This document shows, piece by piece, positions 10,477 to 20,369 of a DNA stretch of 64,000 nt. The position numbers and the translations under genes are program-made. The stretch is from Clitopilus passeckerianus (lineage: Eukaryota; Basidiomycota; Agaricomycetes; Agaricales; Entolomataceae), in contig CALYLX010000106.1 of assembly GCA_944990035.1 (NCBI GenBank), forward strand, positions 186,001-250,000, given 5' to 3'. The notes beneath the pieces were generated by a model. The model saw only the letters and a list, made by a program, of their open reading frames with translations. It searched no databases and was not told the DNA's origin. Each line of letters opens with the position of its first letter. The stretch's first letter is position 1.

Positions 10477-11493
10477 TTACTAGTCGTCCGTTGAGCGAAT
10501 TCAGACTGTTAGCTTACCCTTACATGCCACGAAAGGCCTACAGGGCTAGGCGTGACGATGAAGTAGGCCCCTGGATCACCTGGGTTTGCTGCCATTTTTT
10601 TAGGAATTCGAGAGTTGAAGTCAGAAGAGGAATTGGATCGAATTGCTAACAGGTTAGAGCCTTATGTAGTGCTCTTGACCGGAGGTTGTACATCACCGAT
10701 TCCTCTCTAAATACGATGGAATCATTGTTGCCTGTGGGTTCCTTGACCTGTTTCTCGACAATAGTGACAGCGAGCACGTACCTTCTTTTGACAGACACCC
10801 GTGTTTACTGGAGGCATAGACCATATCATAAATCCAATATAGGTACCTAAGACGTAATTTTCACTGGCGTTTCTGTGGTACTCTATTTAGTGAATTTCCT
10901 CGGGAAACGTTAGCCAACTACATAACTCAAAGTTCGAGCCAGAGGTTTGGATTATCCCTATGATGCGGCAGCGGTAATGTAGACGATTTCCTCCACAGAT
11001 CATCTGGATCCAACAAGGAACAAGGGTCCTGCTTTCCCTCCCAAACTCCCCTGAGCCCCTCGACCTCGCTGAGCGTGTTCCATTCGACGTGACCAGGGGA
11101 ATGCCTCTTGTAACGCCTTACAGAATCCATGCGATTCGGGTTTAATATTCTTGTTACCTCTCAAAGCATACGCCCCCTGCAGCTTCAGGAACAAGAGCGT
11201 AATACAGTGTGATACAGCCATTGGCTGTTCTACGGGTGAGTTCCGCAGATCTAGGAATTCAATCTGGCTGGCTCCAGTGGTAAAGTCGATTTACGTCACG
11301 GTCGAAGGGTTGGTAGATGAACGTAATGATGAGCCCTTTCAGTGTCGCGCATTTTTGCGAAATGGGTATCAGACCCGCAAGGTCATGCACGTCCTCTCCC
11401 GACGCTTTGGGGCAGCCACGAGTGATTCCAGGCGCGGCCAGGCCTCCAGAATATGACTCAAAAAGTCATCCGTCAATGCATCAACTGGAAAGC

Positions 11494-11500
11494 CCTCCAG
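11494..11500. repeat. Target site duplication, left copy
   Basis: The heptamer CCTCCAG directly precedes the left inverted repeat and recurs at 12802-12808 directly after the right one. In the uninterrupted paralogue the site occurs once, within the codons for L-E-G. Confidence 0.85.
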
Positions 11501-12801
11501 CTCAGTAAAAAAGAAAGTCGGTGAAAATCAGTATTAGGTCATTCGAAGTCATGGTCTGGTCACATTTTTGCCTTTCTATCAGGGTCGTACCACCTATCAA
11601 CTATTTCGGCTGCTCTGCCGAGGTGAAGTTACGTTCACTCAGATGGAAGTCAATGATAGTCAGAATGTGGTCAGTCATAGTCAGAATTTAGTCAGTCATA
11701 GTCGGAATTGCGCCGTCTATAGTCAGTCCAGTTATTGTGGTCTTTCTCGTTGATAAGCACCCCACAACCGCTCTGCATACTGAACTGGATTGACTATGTA
11801 CAATATACACTAATTAGTTGGCCCTTGCAAGGTCCTACATCTTGGAAATAGTCTAGCTTCGATGACAGATTTGGAATGCGTGTATGGAGATGTTGCCTGA
11901 GTAGGCAGGTAGAGTTCTTTTGCCCTGGCAGAGATTCATATTATTGAAGGCAGTCAGGAATACTCGGATCGAAGGCATCATCATGTATTGGGAATATATT
12001 TGTTAACTTTCAAGTCTGAGCCTCATCAACTGGCGGTCTTGATTTCTGCTAAGTCCTTCGGCGATCACCGACATCACGTGCTTTGACAATATTTGTCGCG
12101 TCGCTGTTGGACTTGTTCCGAGTCTTCCTCCTTCTCCTCCTGCTCGGTTGTCCTCTGCTGGCTGCGGTACCCTCATAGGAAAATGAACGGCCTCATAATG
12201 TTTGGTAAGTTACCCTACTTATCTACTCATGCTCCTCCAACTCAGACTAAACTGAAGAGGTTTTCAGAACCAGGGAGTATCGTTGGACCGGACAGCACTG
12301 AAGGACCAATATCCATTTGCGAGTCCAGGAAGGAGTCAGAACTACCCAATGGAAGGGCCTCCTGTGAGTGTGTGCCCATTTTACTTGACCTTTTATTGAC
12401 CGTCCTCCAAACCGGCTCTCACAGGATCCCCTCATTGGATTTTCCTTAACCAAATGTATTACTCTACAGCCTTCTAGATATGATCGTGTATTGTAGCGTA
12501 GTTTGGAATAAAAGGGTTTTCCAAATATTCAATAGACCGAAATAACGCCAGCTGGCAACTGAAAGCGGCTCAAAATATCTGACTAGCATCATGACCGAGA
12601 TCTGACTCTGTCTTGACCATTCACTGACCGTTGGCGGCTGAAGCGGAATCAATCGGAATCAGGGTCATCAGTTATGAGAGTTACTAACCGAAATATAGTC
12701 ATTATTCTAGTCAGTACAAAGTATCAAAAAACGACATTTTACAACCATCAGTCAATCACGACCGTCCAGTGACCAAGCACTGACTTTTCCTTTTTACTGA
12801 G
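11501..12801. mobile_element. Non-autonomous DNA transposon (MITE-like), 1,301 bases
   Basis: Imperfect terminal inverted repeats of about 24 bases: the left end begins CTCAGTAAAAAAGAAAGTC and the right end, read from the other strand, begins CTCAGTAAAAAGGAAAAGTC. The element is flanked by identical CCTCCAG heptamers at 11494-11500 and 12802-12808. It lies inside the F-box/LRR-like gene, and its removal rejoins the reading frame. No transposase is visible; the longest internal frames are about 120 codons and show no domain. The ends do not match the CACTA or TA-target classes. A 7-base duplication is close to the 8-base duplications of hAT or P-like groups, but I cannot assign the superfamily. 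Confidence 0.85.
11648..11730. repeat. Subterminal short direct repeats in the transposon
   Basis: The motif ATAGTCAGAAT/CAGTCATAGTC recurs four times in about 80 bases near the left end. GTCA/TGAC motifs also crowd the right end (about 12,590-12,785). Clustered subterminal repeats are usual transposase-binding sites in DNA transposons; that role is inferred here. Confidence 0.5.
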
Positions 12802-12808
12802 CCTCCAG
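12802..12808. repeat. Target site duplication, right copy
   Basis: Second CCTCCAG copy bounding the 1,301-base element. The F-box/LRR-like coding sequence (minus strand) is uninterrupted on its far side. Confidence 0.85.
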
Positions 12809-13983
12809 CCAAACAGATCGAAGTTTTGGAAGGGTAATTATGGAGCAGATTAAGGCAGTATTTTGGTGGAGAGGGTGAAAGTTAAAGTTGTCAAAGAAGA
12901 GTGTGAGGGTCGTTAAATTAGTGAAACGACGAAGTGGGGTGACGAACTCAATAAAGTCGGCAGGCCCGCGTGCACCGGAGGCTTCAATCTCTGTAAGAGT
13001 ATTCGGTGCATAGTTAAGAACAACCTCGAGGTCCTGTGCTCCAATCTGGCCTAATTCTAGGGATGTGAGTTCCGCCAACTTGAAGCCGGCTCAAAGAGAG
13101 GCGGCCGTGAAGCAGGATTGGAGTTACTCAAGCAATAGGTGTTGCGGTCGGCGATTAAAACCAGGGGGATTGTCAATGAGGAGAGTTGATAACTTGGGGG
13201 AGTCGTCCAAGACTGTGTACAAGGTTCGGTTAACGTCTTGGAGGCTCATGATAACGGTCCTGAGATTATTGACATTGGAGAAAAATGATTCTAAGGTGAA
13301 TCCCATTCCCGGCGCCATCATACCTCTATGCATAAGCCAAGGTATGTGTAAATAATCCAGGTTAGGGCAGCATCTTGCTAACGAACAGAGAAAATATTGG
13401 ATGCTGTAATCATGATAGGCAGAGTTGTTGTTGAAGCCTGTGCCTGGAAAATCACGTGTTATGGAGAGCTCCGTAAGAGTATCAGCCAGAAGAACCGGTA
13501 GATACTCTATACAAGGGAATGTACTTTCTGTTCCTAGAACTAGTTGGAGCGACTCAAGTCGAGAGAATAGCTGCTTAACAGGCCGGTAGGTCGATAGTTG
13601 CCGAAGGACGGTCTCGTCGACCCCAAAATTCTCAGAGGTTTTTAACTCAAGAACGTGGATCTTGCTACTGTAGTACTCGAACCTTTCCCAGTCGTTCTCC
13701 GTAAGGCATCTGAGAAACTGCAATATGGTCGATGATAAGAATCCCTGTAGAAAGGACGTAAATTTTCATCTACAATTGGTTTATCATCCTCGAATCTCCA
13801 TAAGTCACTTGGCATAACCAGCACCAATCGTGATAAGGTATTCTGCTCTCGCCAAAGAACGTTAAGTGCGGGATCTGTACACCAGATCAAACATTTGTGG
13901 GTGTGCTAAGAACGGTCAACCAGATAAACCGACTTCCCTTGAAAGGAGCGGCAGGTCATTTGTACCTCCAAGCATGGATGCAT

Positions 13984-15056
13984 ATCCTACTGTCACTGTC
14001 GCCTCTGTTAGAGTGCTGAGGGCCAGAAGGACCAGGACATTCGGAGTTTACCGAAAAAGACGTAAGTTGAGCCGAGAAGCAGTCGCTTTCTGGGCTGAAA
14101 CTTGAAGGAAGTTGTGATAATGTAGGTCAAGTCTAGATCAAGCAGCACAGAGCATAGGACAGAGCACGATTTTTGCTTAGTCAACGAAATTTAGTATGAA
14201 TGACATTAGGAGCATTAGGCCATGTGTCTACGAAAGTCTTGGCTCAAGCACTTGCCCTTCCTCAGAGTCTTGTTCGCTTGCCTCTGATTCATGGCATCGG
14301 CCTCATACCATCTAGAAATAAACTCTCGTTGCAGCTTTTAAACCTCACAGACTGCCTTTTCTGACTTGTAGCTTGAATGCCAGCGCACCTGTATATACAA
14401 GTGTACCGCACCTCGTCGCTGCCAGTGATAAGGCCAACTAAAGGTCTCTGACACTCTTCCAGTTGTCGCTTTACGGACTGAAAAGCCATATCTGTACGCT
14501 TCTCGCTTTGACCTCTGGCATTCAGCACTCATGCATCAGGGATGGATGATATTGAGGAAAGAAATAGGGTCTCAAGCCTGGGGCCGAAAACGTCTTGCAC
14601 CTGCCGGACTGACCTATCATGAGGCTTCCATCGACCTTTCATGCCGCCCAGTCACTCACAATCATATGGCTTCTTTTGATCCGACCCGTCGGTGGACTGT
14701 AGAGTGGCGTATTATTAATGAACCAAGGATTCTGCGAGACGAGGAGGCTCTACCTCTGTGGTAAAGCGTTGGAATATGATTTAGACGATGCTGGAAAGAC
14801 TCCTTTAAATACGGACGACACCCCTGTGATCTTGGAATGTTCTAAGGTTCGAGGTTCAATAGAAAGTATCTCGGACCTCTAACAAGTCGTCGCTCTGGGT
14901 TGTTCGGTTGTCTCGCAATAGTGCGTCTGAGCATTCATCCTGCTGATCCGACATGCTTTTCGATTCCCCTCCATAGAACCTGTCATATATGTCACTGACC
15001 CTTGGCTGCCTACAGAAGCAGGCGATTGGTGCGGCATCCCCAGACTGGAGGTCTAG
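13984..15056. other. Intergenic, part of a duplicated block
   Basis: No gene is supported. The segment from about 14585 onward is an older copy of 16675-17000: both carry a GACCTATCA-GGCT-CCATCGA tract and then the promoter of an I66 inhibitor gene. A minus-strand frame at 14289-14528 has no recognisable domain. Confidence 0.45.
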
Positions 15057-15060
15057 AGGG

Positions 15061-15068
15061 GTATAAAT
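15061..15068 (+). promoter_or_regulatory. TATA box of the I66 inhibitor gene
   Basis: GGGGTATAAATAG spans 15057-15069, about 90 bases before the ATG at 15152. The same element is conserved at the matching place in the duplicate block (GGGGTATAAATA, 16991-17002), which supports it as a real core promoter. Confidence 0.7.
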
Positions 15069-15151
15069 AGTGAGATTATGCTGGACCGTCTTACCAACAA
15101 CCTCTGATTGTTCTATTCACCGCCGAATACCTCTCGCATAACAACATTACT

Positions 15152-15786
15152 ATGGCCCCCCTTGCCAGTCTCGCATCTGGACTCTACACCATTACATCTC
15201 TTAGAGACCAGGGTGGCTTTGTCTCCCGGGTGGATATTGAAGACAAGTCTCTTAATCCCAAGGCCATTGTTGTGAACCCGTCAGGTTCACATCCCATCCG
15301 GTTCCAGGCAAGTAACCATACATCTGTGGATAATCTTAAGTTTGCTTACCCGTTATTTGCGTAGTGGGAGATCAGGAAGACACCAAATGGTAGCCATATA
15401 CTGTTGAACGACGGACGCCCTACAGGCGTGATCAACAATGCACTCTACGCCATCCTCACGGACTACCCCCCACCTGAGGAATGGAGAATTTTATCCACTC
15501 CACAGCACGGACAGAACGCATACATGTAAGCTGCTTGTTAGACCGGTTTATGATGGTCCTAACCTATGGTGTTTTAGCATTATAGCTGCAGACGGTTTCA
15601 GGGGCTGGGTAGCTCAGGACGACAGCTCCTTGCCCGTATGTTTTTGGCACAATGCAGTGTACTCTGTATTCTGATGGAACTTTTCCTTTTTAGATCGCGG
15701 TCAGACCTCTAACCAGGCTCCCCATCCATCCTTCATACTACCCACCCTTCGAATTGTTCAAGATCGAGCAGGTTGGGGAGGAGTGA
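15152..15786 (+). CDS. I66-type beta-trefoil protease inhibitor
   Basis: A 155-residue protein in four exons (15152-15307, 15365-15525, 15578-15635, 15694-15786). It resembles the fungal I66 family (cospin/cnispin type), small cytosolic beta-trefoil inhibitors of serine proteases thought to protect fruiting bodies from fungivores. Supporting features are an early SGLYTI strand, the W-E-I/W-R-I strands, GWVAQDD, the IAVRPL strand and the closing FELFKIEQV, plus a length typical of the family. The first intron has a GC donor (GCAAGT); the others are GT-AG. A TATA box lies about 90 bases upstream. The family is assigned from recalled pattern rather than a search, so a related trefoil fold (mycocypin or ricin-B-like lectin) is possible. 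Confidence 0.75.
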
Positions 15787-15950
15787 TACATCCGACCTGG
15801 AACTGTACGAGTAGTCTAATAGACTTCCGACTTGAGGCTCTAATGGATTTCACTGGCATTCCTTTATATGAACGATCCAATGTGTAGTTAGAAACTAATC
15901 TTAATAACATCCCATACACGAAGCTAAATGCGTCAACATGCTAGATATAC

Positions 15951-16203
15951 GTAAAGGTCAGAGTCCTAGGTTCAGCCTCGGGTTTTGAGTCACGGAAAAG
16001 ATTGCATCACCATGCATATTCATTCACCAACGTATCATACAAAGTCTGTGACTACCAGAGTAGTAGGCAAACAACACCAATCCGAAGGACCCTTGTTCCA
16101 CCAGTCTCCGTTACTCAATGTAATCAGGAAAATGCTTCTCGCAATGCTTCACCGAATTTGTGCGATACACTATTTGGATCTTCGGGATTCCCATTGGCAA
16201 CCG
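15951..16203 (-). pseudogene. F-box/LRR-like 3' remnant
   Basis: This is a nearly identical copy of 17960-18200: it holds the last 26 or so codons of the F-box/LRR-like protein (ending LREAFS-like, stop at 16124-16126) and its 3' untranslated region, and nothing more. Homology breaks off right after ATGGGAATCC at about 16203. It marks the edge of the tandem duplication that also copied the I66 inhibitor gene. Confidence 0.75.
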
Positions 16204-16990
16204 GTCATCGGTCAAACCAATCGACAGTCTCCGAGTCTGACACTTGTCCAGCTATTGATCCTCACTAACCGAGGGCAGAAATAATTGTGTCACACGTCAA
16301 CACGTTGTTTGCAATTGCTTGGGCGTCTGCTTCCTCGGGGTTGAACTTGAACAGTGCTCTCAATCGTCGCGTTTTTTCTTGTGACTCAGCTGGGATATAC
16401 TGTGCTTTGTCCAGAACCAATGGACCTCGAGACTCTCTGAAACAATGGAATATGTTGCTTTCTCTTCGAGATCGCTCAAAGCAGCTGATCCAGACCACAG
16501 ACCACCCTCGGTGACTGGCGGCTTGAATGTAACCTATGATAAGATAGACCTACGCTACATCCTACACTGATCACGAGAAGCCGAGGTCGCCTACTTCCAG
16601 TTTGACCTTACTGTACGGCGGCCCCGTAACTCTTCACTGATCTCTCCTTGGCGGAGTCCTGAACCTGGTGCTCAAATCGTCTCCTGCGCCCTGCCGCTGT
16701 TGGCCGGCTGACCTATCACGCGGCTACCATCGAGCCTCATATTTTTTCCTCGCTCCACTTCTATTCCATCCGTGCAGATCATGTCGTCAAATCACCGAAT
16801 CGTGTATCTACAGCTCTGGGTGCCCCACAATTGAATCCCTTGTGATGAGCGAACATTTGGAACTCGTTCTATTGAGCCTACATGCATCATTATTTTCATA
16901 GAGCCTGTCACATTCCATATACGCCGTCATTCCTTGGCTGCCAGGAGAAGCAGTTGATTGGTGCACCATTCCGCCAGCCAAAGGTTGAGA
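16204..16990. other. Intergenic, duplicated promoter side
   Basis: No gene is supported. A minus-strand frame at 16265-16498 shows no domain. From about 16675 the DNA is the second copy of the sequence upstream of the I66 gene. Confidence 0.45.
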
Positions 16991-16994
16991 GGGG

Positions 16995-17002
16995 TATAAA
17001 TA
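16995..17002 (+). promoter_or_regulatory. TATA box of the second I66 copy
   Basis: GGGGTATAAATA at 16991-17002, about 85 bases before the former start codon of the decayed inhibitor gene. It is identical in core to the box at 15061. Confidence 0.6.
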
Positions 17003-17085
17003 CCCAGAGTTTGCCCAAGGAATTTACCAACAACCAGTACTCTTATCCATTCGCCGCTCAACACTTCCCATATAACAACATCGCT

Positions 17086-17721
17086 GTGAGTCTCATCAGA
17101 AGCGGACTCTATACCATTAGCTCTAAACTTGACAGCGTTGACCTCGTCTGTCGCACTATTCCTGAAGACAGGTCCCTGCTCCCCAAGACCGTATGTGGTC
17201 ATCCTAAAGGGTTCCGCCTCAATATCTTCCATGTAAGTTTGCGTACTATAGATATTATCGAGTGCCAGTGTCCTTACGCCTGTCCGTTTAGTGGGAGATC
17301 AGGGAGGTTGAAGATGGCAATTACATCCTTTCCTAACTCGGCAATCCCACTGGCATCGTAGATAATAAGGTCTTTGCCTTCCTCTTACCAGAACATCCCC
17401 CTGAGCGTTGGAAACTCGTTCCATGCCCCCAAGCTGGGGAGAACGTATACACGTAAGTCGTTCATTGAACTAGTTTATGATGATTCTGACTCAAAGCCAC
17501 AATTCAGGATTGAGACTGCTGACCGCTGCCGAGGATGGGTAGTTTCCAAGGAGGACAATAAGGCACCTGTAAGTTTTGGGATCATGGGAAGTATGATATC
17601 CTAACTTAAGTTTGCATTCTTCTCTTAAATCATCGTCAAGCCTCTTATCATTGGACCTAGCGAGCCTCCATTCAGCCCACCTAACCAATTGTTCCAAATC
17701 AAGCCATTCTTCACTGAGTGA
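17086..17721 (+). pseudogene. I66-type inhibitor, second copy, inactivated
   Basis: A duplicate of the inhibitor at 15152-15786 with the same four-exon plan (17086-17232, 17292-17452, 17508-17568, 17629-17721; exon 2 is 161 bases in both). Diagnostic residues remain (SGLYTIS, PEDRSLLPKT, CRGWVVSKED, VKPLIIGPSEPPF, NQLFQI), and they are closer to the usual I66 pattern than those in copy one. Three lesions are visible: the start codon position reads GTG (17086-17088), exon 2 has an in-frame TAA (17334-17336) where copy one reads through, and the last acceptor is AA instead of AG (17627-17628). An upstream ATG (16882) stays in frame through the TATA box but reads promoter DNA. Confidence 0.8.
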
Positions 17722-18119
17722 TGCCACAGTAGGGATTATTTGTGGAGTGTAACACCACCATTGTAAACTAAAATGTGCAATAAATATTGAATATATGCTG
17801 TCGTCGCCCATGATTGTTTGCATTTTCCCTCTCTTCTGCTCCCCAATCACCAATCTTTATTGCCGCTTGACGGTCATCCGTTTTCCTCCGTATCCTCCTT
17901 TCTACCTAACTCTTCGACCACCAGACCCGCTGATAGTCGTCAGGTAAAGCCTTCCAAGTGTAAAGATCAGAGTCCTAGATTCAGGCTCAGGGTTTCACAA
18001 CAAAGTCTCGAGAAAAAAGAAATCACAGCAGTACTACATTTATTCACCAACGTATCGTACAAAGTTTATGAGTACCAGAGTAGTAAACAAACAACACCAG
18101 TCTCCGTCACTCAATGCAA

Positions 18120-19742
18120 TCAGGAAAATGCTTCTCGCAATACTTCACCGAATTTGTGCGATACACTATTTGGATCTTCGGGATTCCCATTGGCAACCGC
18201 CTCCTGCAGTCGAGGAAACATAATGTTGATGCAGCGTAATACCGCCAATGGCTGTTCAACGGGTGAACAGCCAAAATCTAGCCTCCGGAGCGGGCTGGGT
18301 GTTCGACCGAAACTAATCTGCTTCACGTCAAAGGGGCGGCAGAGGAGGGTGATGATGAGCTCCTTCAGTTCCATGCAATTTTGCGAGATAGGTACCAAAC
18401 CTGCAAGGGTCATGCGTGTGTCCTCGCGAGGATGTAAGGTAAGGGATTCCAAGTTTGGCCAAGCCTCTGGTATGCGACCCAAGAGCTCATCTGTCAAGGT
18501 GTTGCGTGGAAAGCCCTCCAACTTGACGAAGCCGAGCCGTCGCAGGGAAAGAATAGGGGCAAGGGAGTTAATATCTCCTTCGTGTGGGTGAAAGTCAATC
18601 TGGGAGTAGTGCAGGCTGAGGGATATCAAGTCAATGAAACGTTCAAGAGGGTTGATCAGCTCGGTAAAATGGGCAGAACCATGTACACCGAAGGCTCCAA
18701 GACATATTAGAGTGCTTGACACATGGTTCATAGCAATTTTGGCATCGTCGGCTTCAACAGTGACCAACCACAGGGATAATAGTTGCATGAAGGAGCCGGA
18801 AAAAGACACTGGTGTGAAACATGATACCTGCATTGGCACTGGGACTCGGCGCACTCGCACTCGCCAAAAGATAATCTGTGATATTCCCGATCCTAAGGTC
18901 GGATAACTGAGGGAGTTGTCCGATCTTGCGCATAAGACTAGGTGTGACATCTTGGATGCTGATCTTAAGGGTCGTAAGGCTGTTGAATTGGCAGAGAAAT
19001 GATTCTAAGGTGAACTCCAACCCCGCTGTACTGAGCGGTTGTTGAACGAATGTGGGGATAGATATAGCACGTAGGTTATGGCAACATCTTCCTAGTGAAC
19101 AAAGAAGATGCTGGACAATGGAGTTGTAATGGTCGTAGTCGTTGTCACCTGGGCATAGTTTGTCATCACAGAGTAGATCAAACCTCGTGAGGGAATCTTC
19201 TAACATGGATGGTAGATACTCTATGCAAGGAAATTTTTTCCCTTTCCCTAGAGTAAAAAAGAGGGACTCCAACCGAGGTAATAGGCGTTTGACTTGCCAG
19301 TAGGTAGATAATTGGCGGAGAATCGTCTCGTCTACACCAAAAGTATCATCGGTTTGGAGATCGAGGGTACGGATCTTGTTGGCATAGTAGTCGAATCTAT
19401 CCCAGTCGGTAGAGGCAAGGCATCTAAGGAAATGCTATAAGGCATACTCTAAGTGATTAATCCGAAGAGAGCTGAACATTGAGCCTCACGATCAATCTTC
19501 CTTGAACCTCGGAGGCCCATAGATCCTGGGGCATGGCCTGTATAAGTCGCGACAAGCCAGCTTGGTATCGCCAAAGCACATTAAGCGCCGGATCTGTACA
19601 CAAAAGGACACTTCAATTTTGTTCAACGTCAAGGAGAGCGAAACGTGTGACCTCGGAATGATTGACAGGTCAGAGCCAAAGCCGCTAGGGAACCCTCATT
19701 TTGAAAGGTTAGGTCCTCATTTCTATCGCCTCTAAGCGACAT
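18120..19742 (-). CDS. F-box/LRR-like protein
   Basis: A probable SCF adaptor of the expanded agaric family, apparently intact. The start ATG (19740-19742) leads into an F-box tail SLAALALTCQSFR, then VLLCTDPALNVLWR after a short intron, an intron of about 55 bases (GTGAGG to TTATAG), FLRCLASTDWDRFDYY, and several leucine-rich segments. One more intron near 18760-18835 (GTATCA to TTGAAG) joins the two long frames. The C-terminus is KFGEVLREAFS. It is the closest relative of the disrupted gene at 11000-13983 and the parent of the remnant at 15951-16203. It lies tail to tail with the dead I66 copy. The N-terminal F-box is only partly visible, so an upstream exon may be missing. Confidence 0.7.
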
Positions 19743-20369
19743 GGCAACATCTTTCGCCTTCATGCACGTACCTTGTTGGTAACTTGAATAGTGATTTGGT
19801 TGCATTCGAAGTCCTTGGTGGACAGTGCGCTTTTCCTATTTTGGCTTGTATCCTTCCTATTTGGTGCGGGTATATTTTCTTTCTCATTCTATCCCGTCAC
19901 CTGAGAAAAGAGTCCATGCGCAAATAATCATTACTGTGAAAGCCACACATTGTTTCAATTTGCTTTCTCCAATCAAGGTAGCCATACAATTTTTCTTGTG
20001 TTTCCCTCTGTCGAGCTTGACGAAAATTGCTATTACTCGTATTAGTTGGGTATCAGTGCGCCACATTTGATTGTTTCTAAATGTTTCATAGTCGGAATTG
20101 CTTAGTTGATCTCGAGGAGCAGCTCATCAAAATCGAGCACAAGAGATTTTCAACGCGCACATAGCTGCTCCATCCGCCGAGGTCACCGACAGCCCCATAA
20201 CCTTGAGGCGAATTGCAAGCGCCGACGTCATTTTCCGGGCACCCGCCGTCATCATGCTGACATAACTCGGGTTGCACAGCCATCAAGAAGCCCAACCACG
20301 GTTGGCTCAAAACCCTCGTGTCCTTCAAAAAGCTCCATCTGTCATCGTCTCGGGGACTTGGCCAACTAA
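19743..20369. other. Intergenic, divergent promoter region
   Basis: This lies between the minus-strand F-box gene and the plus-strand gene starting at 20370. In the last 100 bases before 20370 an alternative plus frame reads LGQLNGSPPGG, which could be 5' coding sequence of the next gene in a shifted frame. No other gene is supported. Confidence 0.4.

Larger units (their letters stand above)
11000..13983 (-). pseudogene. F-box/LRR-like protein gene, disrupted
   Basis: This belongs to the agaric F-box/LRR-like proteins, expected substrate adaptors of SCF ubiquitin ligases. From the 5' side: an F-box tail (MTCRSF, near 13930), KCLIWCTDPALNVLWR, then FLRCLTENDWERFEYY and leucine-rich segments to 12809. 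The coding DNA is then cut inside codons for W-L-E-G-F by a 1,301-base element (11501-12801). It resumes at 11500 with GFPVDALTDDF and runs to about 11000. Removing the element and one copy of its 7-base target duplication restores the frame exactly. After the insertion, one base is missing near 11385 (MTL then GLIPISQ in another frame), and later codons are also shifted relative to the paralogue at 18120-19742. The gene is therefore dead by insertion and frameshift. Confidence 0.85.

Noticed and set aside
16882..17361. Upstream ATG at 16882 as the start of the second I66 copy
   Set aside because: The frame runs through a TATA box and a promoter that is conserved with the other copy, so the extension is untranslated DNA that happens to be open.
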